DNA of 64,000 nt. It comes from Agaribacillus aureus. GTDB lineage: Bacteria; Bacteroidota; Bacteroidia; Cytophagales; Cyclobacteriaceae. A model generated the notes under the pieces. The model was given only the letters and a program-made list of their open reading frames with translations. It had not been told where the DNA came from and did no database searches. Location of the stretch: assembly GCA_030442055.1 (NCBI GenBank), contig JAUJEB010000001.1:2976001-3040000 (forward strand). The letters run 5' to 3'. Below are positions 53,295-61,069 of this stretch, one piece after another. Position numbers and translations under genes: made by a program. How positions within the stretch are numbered: the stretch's first letter is position 1; each line of letters begins with the position of its first letter.

Positions 53295-53447
53295 ATGCGA
53301 AAAACATCAAATGAGCGATTTAAAGAATATCAAGCCCAGGAAGCTACCCGACTCAGAAATGAAAAGCTTTCAGCGTTAGATAACTACACGATAGCGCTTA
53401 AAGCAATTGCTGAAATCGCTTTGGAAAAACAACCACAGCTATTATAG
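53295..53447 (+). CDS. 50-aa helical protein of unknown function
   Basis: ATG 53295 to TAG 53445. Highly charged and helical (MRKTSNERFKEYQAQEATRL, NEKLSALDNYTIALKAIAEI). It starts 15 bp after the perfect inverted repeat and is divergent from the IbrA-like gene, a position fitting a small regulator or partner. No family recognised. Confidence 0.5.
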   Translation: MRKTSNERFKEYQAQEATRLRNEKLSALDNYTIALKAIAEIALEKQPQLL

Positions 53448-53516
53448 CCCTGGCTGGTGTTTCACACACGCCACTTCTGTTTTTGTTTTGATCTCTAAGG
53501 TCCTGGCATAATGATT

Positions 53517-53608
53517 GACCCTGAAACGCGCCTTGCCTGCCGCACCGCAGGCAGGTTCAGGGTCTCCCTATTTACCCGCTCAGTCGCAAATGTTTTGCGA
53601 TCGAAACC
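53517..53608. repeat. Palindromic repeat unit shared with 41.4 kb
   Basis: 53517-53564 is an inverted repeat: GACCCTGAA/TTCAGGGTC outside, CTTGCCTGC/GCAGGCAGG inside. 53556-53608 is the 53-bp block also found at 41417-41469. The layout recalls REP-like or small non-autonomous elements. Confidence 0.65.
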
Positions 53609-53646
53609 CTTCTTACTACACCCTTCAATACCTTATTTGCCATTTC

Positions 53647-54021
53647 TCGCATTGATTTTAACGGTTTTCGCACAGTCCATTCGCCCCCTTCTTCACTAAG
53701 TTTGTCCTTTACATAGTGATTGGTCTTATCTTTTCACCCCCTTAATGTTAGAGCGTGAAGGCGGTTGAAAAGAAAGATGGATAGGACAGAAAGCCAATGG
53801 CTTTCTGTCCTTAATTCCCCGGCAATGACCCAGCGAGAAAACATGTTACCCTCAGCGGAGCGGGTGCTATTAAAAAAGACTGTTTTCTTATGCGGTGATC
53901 AACGGGAGACGAAAACCGAAGCTACGATGATGAGAAACTTCAATTTTAACTATGCGCTTATTATCCATCCAAAACAAGACCATGAACATAAAAAAATTAA
54001 AAATTTTAGAAAATTAATATA
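53647..54021 (+). promoter_or_regulatory. Array promoter with full leader before the 54.0-kb pseudogene
   Basis: TCGCATTG (53647-53654) and TCGCACAG (53668-53675), 21 bp apart; 21 bp later TAAGTTTG (53697-53704), a perfect TAnnTTTG. The leader has TTTTCACCC/GGTTGAAAA (53731-53739, 53763-53771), the 13-bp hairpin 53783-53811 (GGACAGAAAGCC/GGCTTTCTGTCC), the TTACCCTCAGCGGAG block and the GGGAGACG motif near 53910. Confidence 0.8.
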
Positions 54022-54720
54022 ATGTCTGCTATCGTTATGGTATTGGCGAGCCTTACCGGTTATGGCCAAAATGTGAATGATCAATTTGATATTGACGGCT
54101 ACGCGTATAAAATTACTTCTTTAACTCCTCTTCAAGTTGAGGTTGTGGGCTATACCGGTGCCGCAAAAGAGCTGACCATCCCCCCAACGGTGGCTCATGG
54201 CGCGAACACCTACACGGTGACCGCTATTGGCAATGAAGCTTTTGTTAATCGCCAATTGACCAGTGTTGTTATACCCGATGGTGTGATCAGTATCGGGCAG
54301 CAGGCTTTTTTCAATAATCAATTGAGCAGTTTAACGTTGGGAGCCAATGTCACCGATATTGGCTTTGGCGCTTTTCAGTCTAACCAGTTAACCAGTATAA
54401 CAATTTCAGATGGGGTTGCTAATATTAACGGGATGGCCTTTGCAAACAATCCGATCAATACAGTGATGGCACAGGGTGTTGCTACCATACCGACCATTGT
54501 TACCGATAATACCTTTTCAAACCGTAGCCAAATAGATCTGATAGTTCCCAATGGCAAGACACAAGCATATTTGGATAACGGCTGGACGGGCTTCGAATCC
54601 ATAATGGTGTGCAAAATATTGGAAGTCAATCTTTTCAGAACAACAAATTGACTAGAGTGAACATACCATAAGGTGTGGTCAGAGTTGAGAATTTGGCTTT
54701 TCAACCTATTTCAGGACGGG
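54022..54720 (+). pseudogene. Broken BspA-type LRR surface protein
   Basis: The coding part (54022-54651) reads a clipped signal peptide (MSAIVMVLASLTGYGQ) and about seven LRR units, then leaves frame after GWTGFESIM. In another frame the LRR text goes on: VQNIGSQSFQNNKLTRVNIP, a stop, then GVVRVENLAFQ. In the intact homologue near 55.2 kb the equivalent start is MNMKKQLKLISLLIF; here a small shift at about 54000 cuts the basic N-region off. The Ig-like and T9SS domains are gone. Promoter and leader remain intact. Confidence 0.8.
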
Positions 54721-54851
54721 TCCCATATTCAATGGGAAAATGCATATTTATCCGTCCGAAGGCGGACTTCATCCATGAAAATACGTATTCTTCCGTCCCG
54801 GAAGGGACTCAATTAAGGAAAATCAGCCTCAAATCACTCATCTACCGTTTC

Positions 54852-55203
54852 TCGCATAGATTTTAACGGTTTTCGCACAGCTCATTCGCCCCTCCTTTGC
54901 CAACTTTGTACTACTATAATTAATATTGTTATAGCTATCTAATTTTTTCAGCCCTTTAATTGGAGCATGGAAGGCGGTTGAAAAGTTAGGTGGGTGGGGC
55001 GCAAAGACATTGGCTTTCTGTCCTTAATTCCCCGGTAATGACCCAACGAGAAAACATGCCATCGTTACCCTCAGCAGAGTAGGTATCATTAAAAAAGGCT
55101 GTTCCCGTACGGTGATCAAAGGGAGGCGAAAACCGAAGCTACGATCATGATAAACTTCAATTTTAACTATGTCTTATTATCTATCAAGAACAAGACCATG
55201 AAC
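54852..55203 (+). promoter_or_regulatory. Array promoter and leader of the 55.2-kb LRR protein
   Basis: TCGCATAG (54852-54859), TCGCACAG (54873-54880), 21 bp apart; CAACTTTG at 54901-54908, 20 bp later. TTTTCAGCC (54945-54953) pairs with GGTTGAAAA (54976-54984), keeping the stem by a G-U pair. The second hairpin is worn; uORF MPSLPSAE and the GGGAGGCGAAAACCG motif (about 55121) are present. Confidence 0.75.
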
Positions 55204-58089
55204 ATGAAAAAACAATTAAAATTAATATCGTTATTGATCTTTTTAACGAGCCTTACTGCTTATAGCCAAAATAATGTGGGAGATCAATTTAAAGTTGGTG
55301 ACATCAGATACAAAATTACCTCTATCGCTCCCCCTGAAGTAATGATCGTGGTCTATGAAGGTAAGGCCACAGAGGTGGACATCCCCGAAACTGTGGACCA
55401 TGGCACGAACACCTACACGGTGACCGCTATTGGTGAGAATACCGATACTTTTCAAGGTGGTCGTCCTATTCGACCTTTTTTCGAAAAGGGACTGACCCGT
55501 GTCTCCATACCCAACACAGTGACCATTATCGGACTGGGGGCCTTTAACTCAAACAAATTGACCGAGGTGGACATACCGAACAGTGTCACCCATATCAGGA
55601 GGTGGGGCTTTTCCGGAAACGATCTAAAAGAGGTGACCATACCAGCCAGTGTAGAACATATTGGGTACCAGGCCTTTTATGGACTCGATAACATTCACCC
55701 CTTGGAGATTGTGAGGTCCGAGCGCAATCCCCCACCAAGAATTGATCCAACAGCTTTTAGTACTCCAAGCGGCCCTAGATTTCGAAAAATGGACCTTGTG
55801 GTACCCTTTGGTAAAGTCCAAGATTATAAAGATGCAGGATGGACGAAAGACTTAGGTTTTGTGACCATCACCTCCGGAATCACTACCGTTGATAAAGTTA
55901 AATACGGAATTGTTGGCTCTACACTCGAAGCAACGTTGATTGCCGGTGTTCGCTCACCCTTTAATTTAATCATTCCTCCAACGGTGGATATTGACGGGTA
56001 CTCCCTCCCGATCCCGGTGACCGCTATAGGCGATAGTGCTTTTCTAGCTTCGACTTTCCAAACGGTTATCATACCGGAGAGTGTGAAAAGTATTGGGTTC
56101 CAAGCCTTTTATGATGCACCGAACTTTAACCGGATGACAATGGTGTCCAACGATCCACCGGCGCTCGATTCAGCTGCCTTTGAGTATCCACACCGTAACG
56201 AAATAGACCTGATAGTACCCGAGAAGATGGAGCAAGCTTATATAGATGCAGGGTGGACGGGTTTCAGGGAGGTCTTTTCGCTCAAAGGGCGGCTACATCT
56301 GAGTGATGAATGGCTTTGGGAAGTCACATCGCTATTCCCCAATGAAGTAAGTCTGGTGGATTATCGCCTTTATGGAAGTGTTCACGCGGAAATTGCCTCA
56401 GAAATCGAATACCTCGCAAACAGCGAGCTTGACAAGACGTATACGGTCACCTCTATTGGGTACGAAGCTTTTAAGGGGAAGAGATTGAACAGTGTTCTCA
56501 TACCCAATACGGTGGACAGTATTGCGGTCAGTGCTTTTCATGATAACCAATTGACCAGTGTTGAGATTCCTACTAGTGTGACCTATATCGGGGAGTATGC
56601 TTTTGGTAAGAACAAATTGACCAGTATTGAGATACCCGAAAGTGTCACCGAAATCGGGGGATCTGCTTTCAGGGACAACCAATTGACAGAGGTGACCATA
56701 TCTGACAGTGTGACCTATATCGGGGAGTATGCTTTTGCACAGAACCAATTGACCAGTGTGACCACACCGGGCAATGTGAGGAGGATTAGAAGGTGGACCT
56801 ATGCCTCCAACCAATTGACAGAGGTGACCATATCTGACAGTGTGAAAGCTATAGAGTTGTTTGCCTTTCAGGACAACCCGGACCTTCGCCTGGTGACGGT
56901 GAAGCCCATCGATCCCCCATCCCTTAATGAGAATGCCTTCTCAAATGCATACCGTGACCAAATAGACCTTGTGGTGCCCATGAGCGATACCAGTATACAA
57001 GTCTACTTAGATCATGGGTGGGACGGGTTCAGGTCCATCAGCTTCGGGATCTTTACCGTTGACGATATCAGATACGGAATTACCTCTCGAACCGAGGTAA
57101 TGGTGGTGGACTATACCGGTACGGCCACAGAGGTCACCATCCCCGAAACGGTGGATCATGGCACCAACACCTACACGGTGACCGCTATCGGGGAAGGTGC
57201 TTTCCAAAACAAGCAACTGGCCAATGTCGAGATTCCTGTTAGTGTCACCAGTATCTGGCAAAATGCTTTTATGGATAACCAATTGACAGTAGTTACCATA
57301 CCGGCCAATGTGGATAGTATTGGATTCCACGCCTTTTACAACAACCCGGACCTTGGCTTGGTGACCGTAGGGGCCAATAACCCACCAGCGCTCGATGCAA
57401 CTGCCTTTGCCAATGCAAACCGTCACCAAATAGTCCTTGTGGTGCCCACAGGCAGGATACAAGCTTATGAAGATAATGGGTGGGACGGCTTCAAATCCAT
57501 ATCGAATGGCAATCCCCCTCCCCAGCCTACCATTCATGCCATACAAAGTGTTGATAATCTGGAGCCATCTACGATAAACATTACATTTGATGACGAAGTT
57601 ACAGGTTTTGAGTTACGGGATATTCAAGTGACCAATGCCACGGTGACCAATTTTACAGGTAGCGGATCGATATATTCCGCCACCATTGTACCCACACTCT
57701 GTGATGATATCACCATAGATGTGCCGGCCAATGTGGCCATAGGTACCCACAGTCTTCTGCCCAATCTGGCGGCTGCACAGATCATTGTTGCCGTGGATCG
57801 AAAAATAGCATGTTCTGCCGGCGTGCCGTCCTTCTCCCTTATGATCCCTACGGCTTTTACCCCTAATGGCGACGGTGCAAATGATGCCTGGATCATCGAT
57901 AATCTTTCCAAGGATGCATCCGTCAGGATCTACGATCGGCACGGCACCATCATTTTTAGTTCAGATAATGGATATACCCGTCCCTGGGATGGCACCGCTC
58001 GCGGAAGTTCACTGCCCGCCGGCTCCTACTTATATCTGATCCAAGACGGACCGCATAAATACAGGGGTAGCGTGACTATTCTTTTATAA
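55204..58089 (+). CDS. T9SS surface protein with BspA-type leucine-rich repeats
   Basis: 961 aa from ATG 55204 (MKKQLKLISLLIFLTSLTAYSQ); longer forms from 55198 or 55147 are possible. Four LRR blocks resemble those of the 47.3-kb protein (LTSVEIPTSVTYIGEYAFGKN, LTEVTISDSVTYIGEYAFAQN) and open with a DQFKVGDIRYKITSI-type strand. An Ig-like domain (ITFDDEVTGFELRDIQVTNA) and a type B T9SS domain follow; the last 250 bp are almost identical in DNA to those of the 44.0- and 47.3-kb genes. Likely a surface adhesin. It is followed by a PorP start relic (58109) and a further array promoter. Confidence 0.93.
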   Translation: MKKQLKLISLLIFLTSLTAYSQNNVGDQFKVGDIRYKITSIAPPEVMIVVYEGKATEVDIPETVDHGTNTYTVTAIGENTDTFQGGRPIRPFFEKGLTRVSIPNTVTIIGLGAFNSNKLTEVDIPNSVTHIRRWGFSGNDLKEVTIPASVEHIGYQAFYGLDNIHPLEIVRSERNPPPRIDPTAFSTPSGPRFRKMDLVVPFGKVQDYKDAGWTKDLGFVTITSGITTVDKVKYGIVGSTLEATLIAGVRSPFNLIIPPTVDIDGYSLPIPVTAIGDSAFLASTFQTVIIPESVKSIGFQAFYDAPNFNRMTMVSNDPPALDSAAFEYPHRNEIDLIVPEKMEQAYIDAGWTGFREVFSLKGRLHLSDEWLWEVTSLFPNEVSLVDYRLYGSVHAEIASEIEYLANSELDKTYTVTSIGYEAFKGKRLNSVLIPNTVDSIAVSAFHDNQLTSVEIPTSVTYIGEYAFGKNKLTSIEIPESVTEIGGSAFRDNQLTEVTISDSVTYIGEYAFAQNQLTSVTTPGNVRRIRRWTYASNQLTEVTISDSVKAIELFAFQDNPDLRLVTVKPIDPPSLNENAFSNAYRDQIDLVVPMSDTSIQVYLDHGWDGFRSISFGIFTVDDIRYGITSRTEVMVVDYTGTATEVTIPETVDHGTNTYTVTAIGEGAFQNKQLANVEIPVSVTSIWQNAFMDNQLTVVTIPANVDSIGFHAFYNNPDLGLVTVGANNPPALDATAFANANRHQIVLVVPTGRIQAYEDNGWDGFKSISNGNPPPQPTIHAIQSVDNLEPSTINITFDDEVTGFELRDIQVTNATVTNFTGSGSIYSATIVPTLCDDITIDVPANVAIGTHSLLPNLAAAQIIVAVDRKIACSAGVPSFSLMIPTAFTPNGDGANDAWIIDNLSKDASVRIYDRHGTIIFSSDNGYTRPWDGTARGSSLPAGSYLYLIQDGPHKYRGSVTILL

Positions 58090-58108
58090 CAATTCAATCA
58101 GCATTAAG

Positions 58109-58126
58109 ATGAAAAAACCTTTCTAA
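58109..58126 (+). pseudogene. Start relic of a PorP/SprF gene
   Basis: ATGAAAAAACCTTTC and a stop (58124-58126) at the same distance from the surface-protein stop as the PorP start (ATGAAAAAACCGTTATTT) from the T9SS relic at 36.84 kb; the intervening CAATC/AATCAG sequence is conserved too. Confidence 0.6.
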
Positions 58127-58276
58127 AAGATCATCCAAATCAGCAGTGACACAACGAGTCTAATACATGGAAGTTGGATTAAGGAAATCCCATATTCAAT
58201 GGGGAAAACGCATATTCTTCCTTCCTGGAAGGGACTCAATGGAGGAAACCAGTCTCGAATCACTAATTAGACGTTT

Positions 58277-58530
58277 TCGCATAGATTTTAACACTTTTCG
58301 CACAGTCCGTCCGCACCCTCTATCGCTATTTTTACTACTACCTAATAATAGTAGTAGCTGATTTTTTTATCAACCCCTTAATGTTGGCGCACGAAGGCGG
58401 TTGAAAAGTTAGGTGAATGGGGCAGAAAGCCATTGGCTTTCTGCCCATAATTCTCCAGCACTAACGCAACGACAAAACATATTTCAATTTTAGTCATGCT
58501 CCTATTCTCTGTCTAAAAAGACCATGAAAA
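58277..58530 (+). promoter_or_regulatory. Array promoter with leader before a gene relic
   Basis: TCGCATAG (58277-58284), TCGCACAG (58298-58305), 21 bp apart; TATTTTTA (58327-58334) 21 bp later. Leader: CAACC/GGTTG pair (right arm 58399-58407) and the hairpin GGGCAGAAAGCC/GGCTTTCTGCCC (58420-58431, 58435-58446). Compared with 53784-53810 the third pair changed from A-T to G-C on both arms. Confidence 0.75.
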
Positions 58531-58542
58531 ACTAATACAACT

Positions 58543-58649
58543 AATAATGTATGCCATCGTTATGGTATTGGTGAGCCTTACCGGTTATGGCCAAAATGTA
58601 GGGGACGAATTCACCGTTGTTTTCTCATCAAGAAAGAGTAAAAACTAAG
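58543..58649 (+). pseudogene. 5' relic of another array surface protein
   Basis: ATGTATGCCATCGTTATGGT starts a frame reading MYAIVMVLVSLTGYGQNVGD and EFTVVF before a stop. This equals the signal-peptide end and first strand of the LRR proteins (NVNDQFDI at 54.0 kb). The rest is replaced by the dispersed repeat (copy C), which begins within this frame. Confidence 0.75.
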
Positions 58650-58700
58650 AAATGAACATAGTTTTGTCCGTATTTTGTCCGCAAAATCCTATTACCTATC
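58630..58700 (+). repeat. Dispersed intergenic repeat, copy C (partial)
   Basis: AAAAACTAAGAAATGAACAT, TTTTGTCCGTATTTTGTCCG match the centre of copies A and B. It directly interrupts the surface-protein relic. Confidence 0.7.
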
Positions 58701-58769
58701 CGAGGGCCTTATTTGGAATCAAATCAAAAGGAAATGAAGCTATTTCGACCCGGTCGACACTAATATAAA

Positions 58770-59321
58770 CTACCAACCGTAGTAGCCTTTTGGGACTTGT
58801 CCATTTAGTCGAAGGTACACCACACATTGTCCCCGATGGTGGATAATATGATTCTCTAGTGCATAAAGCAACCTCCAAACGGGAATCACATCCCCTGCGA
58901 AATCGCAATTGGAGAAAAGCTTTTCACTTGATAGCTCCTCAATGGTCTGTCTCACAAAAGCGTACATCTTTTTGATTTCACCAATTACCTCTTCTTTAGG
59001 CATTTGAACCGGCAGCTTTACATGCTTGTATGGATTTGTTATGCCAGTTCGACTGGCTAATTGCCCACAAGTATATATAACACAGTGTCGCCACTGTTCC
59101 GAAAAAGTCATTGCCTCATTAGTGTATTTGAATCTATAACACTCAGGTGGCATTTGCTCCATACTTGTCAATGTCATTTTTTCAGACCTTTGCCAGGCAG
59201 CATTGAGCTCTTTCCTTAGTTGATCTGCTGGCTTTGTATCTACTTTATCATACGCTTTTAAACCAACTAGAGGAATTAATCCTATTCCGCTTATTTTTTT
59301 GAGAAATTTTGCTCGCTTCAT
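58770..59321 (-). CDS. DinB-family putative metal-dependent hydrolase/transferase
   Basis: 183 aa. Four-helix DinB-like pattern with His residues in the expected places: EQWRHCVIY in the first part and ALENHIIHHRGQCVVYLRLNGQVP near the end. The N terminus (MKRAKFLKKISGIGLIPLVGL) resembles a twin-Arg-free signal or anchor, so export is possible. Members bind a divalent metal and often transfer thiols such as bacillithiol. Not recognised beyond family level. Confidence 0.8.
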   Translation of the reverse strand: MKRAKFLKKISGIGLIPLVGLKAYDKVDTKPADQLRKELNAAWQRSEKMTLTSMEQMPPECYRFKYTNEAMTFSEQWRHCVIYTCGQLASRTGITNPYKHVKLPVQMPKEEVIGEIKKMYAFVRQTIEELSSEKLFSNCDFAGDVIPVWRLLYALENHIIHHRGQCVVYLRLNGQVPKGYYGW

Positions 59322-59468
59322 TGAGTTTTGTTGAGGTTAATTTATCTTAACCATTCATTGTTTTATGGATATATGGCTTTTGAAAGCGTTGTATCTTTCA
59401 AAGAAACTTCATAGCAGAAAGCCCTTACACGATTCAATGTATCAGACAATTTTGCTGAATTTATATAG

Positions 59469-60968
59469 TCACATTCTATTGAATTCATAGGTAGTCTTTT
59501 CCTTACTGTCATTAATCCGGATTCCCAGGGCCGTCAATCGCTCACGTATATAATCGGAAAGCGCAAAATTCTTTTTAGCCCGGGCCTCCTGTCTGAGTTC
59601 CGAAAGAATGTCAAGAACTTCAGGAAGTATCCGGGACTCAGAACTTACTTCAGGTAGGATGCCCAGCACATCACTAAGAAAACCTTTGTAAGTATTTTTA
59701 AGCTTACGCAATACTTCTGCCGAAATGTTGCTTCCGGTTTGCTCCAGCTTGTGTGCCATTGACAACAATTCAAACAAGCAGGCGATCGTCTCTGCAGTAT
59801 TGAAGTCATCATTCATCTTATCGAAACAGCTTTGGCATGTCTCTAGTATCTGTTTTGACAGAGCATTATCTATTTGACCGGTCTTGTCGTTTTGAAGATT
59901 ATTTATAAATTCCAGCCCTTTCAATAGTTTGGAGCAGGCTACCTCGGCGGATTTGAGTGCCTCGTTTGAAAAATCAATTGGGCTCCCATAGTGCGCCTGT
60001 AGCATTAGAAAACGCACCGTCATGGGGTTATAGGCTTTATGAAGCAACGGATGCTCCCCATTGAACATTTGGCTGAGAGAAATAAAATTACCTTTAGACT
60101 TAGCCATTTTTTGTCCTTCCAGGGTCATCATATTGTTGTGCATCCAATAATTGACCGGTGAGCAGCCGAAAGCAGCATAACTCTGGGCAATCTCTGCCTC
60201 ATGATGTGGGAATTTAAGATCCATACCACCTCCATGAATGTCAAAAGGTAAACCTAAATACTTGTTGCTCATGGCAGTACATTCTATATGCCATCCTGGA
60301 AAACCCATTCCCCAGGGAGACGGCCATCGCATAATATGTGTGGCTTGCGCTTTTTTCCATAAAGCAAAATCAGCCGGATGCTTCTTATCTTCCTGTCCCT
60401 CCAGTGAACGGCTTCCGGACAGCAGCTCCTCCAGCACCCTTCCGGATAGTTCACCATAATGATACTTCTGTGCATACGCTTTTACATCAAGATAAACAGA
60501 CCCTCCTATTTCATAAGCCATACCGTTTGATATAATATGCTTAATCACCTCTATCTGCTCCGTAATGTGTCCTGAAGCTACTGGTTCTATAGAGGGTGGC
60601 AACACATTAAGTGTGGCCATCATATCGCGATATAAATTGGTATATCGTTGGGCCACTTCCATTGGCTCAAGTTGCTCCAATCGGGCTTTCTTGGCAATTT
60701 TGTCTTCACCTTCTCCACTTAGTTCGTCTTCCAGGTGGCCAACATCCGTAATGTTGCGTATATATCGCACCTTATAGCCTAAGTATGTGAAGTAACGGTA
60801 CACCACATCAAAGGTAATGGCTGAACGGGCATGCCCCAGATGCGGTTCACCATAAACCGTCGGACCACAGACGTACATTCCTACCTTGCCTTTTACAACA
60901 GGCGTGAACAACTCTTTTTTACCTGTAAGTGTGTTTCTTACATAAATTTTTGACGCAACAAATTCCAA
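59469..60968 (-). CDS. cysS: Cysteine--tRNA ligase
   Basis: 499 aa, the full family length. Class I signatures: HLGH (43-46, the HIGH motif) and KMAKSKG (287-293, the KMSKS motif). Zinc ligands Cys34, Cys230 (WHIECTAM) and His255/His256 are present. The C-terminal anticodon-binding region ends with LGIRINDSKEKTTYEF. It charges tRNA-Cys in the cytoplasm. Confidence 0.97.
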   Translation of the reverse strand: MEFVASKIYVRNTLTGKKELFTPVVKGKVGMYVCGPTVYGEPHLGHARSAITFDVVYRYFTYLGYKVRYIRNITDVGHLEDELSGEGEDKIAKKARLEQLEPMEVAQRYTNLYRDMMATLNVLPPSIEPVASGHITEQIEVIKHIISNGMAYEIGGSVYLDVKAYAQKYHYGELSGRVLEELLSGSRSLEGQEDKKHPADFALWKKAQATHIMRWPSPWGMGFPGWHIECTAMSNKYLGLPFDIHGGGMDLKFPHHEAEIAQSYAAFGCSPVNYWMHNNMMTLEGQKMAKSKGNFISLSQMFNGEHPLLHKAYNPMTVRFLMLQAHYGSPIDFSNEALKSAEVACSKLLKGLEFINNLQNDKTGQIDNALSKQILETCQSCFDKMNDDFNTAETIACLFELLSMAHKLEQTGSNISAEVLRKLKNTYKGFLSDVLGILPEVSSESRILPEVLDILSELRQEARAKKNFALSDYIRERLTALGIRINDSKEKTTYEFNRM

Positions 60969-61069
60969 ATCAGATCTCTTTAATACTTTTAAAACAAGAA
61001 TAGTCTATCAGATTATCTATTCTTTAATTTGAACATTTCCTATGTGGTGATAAGGAATTAGCTTACGTG

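Noticed and set aside
53517-53608. An insertion sequence end
   Set aside because: Although palindromic and repeated at 41.4 kb, no transposase gene or target duplication is visible nearby.
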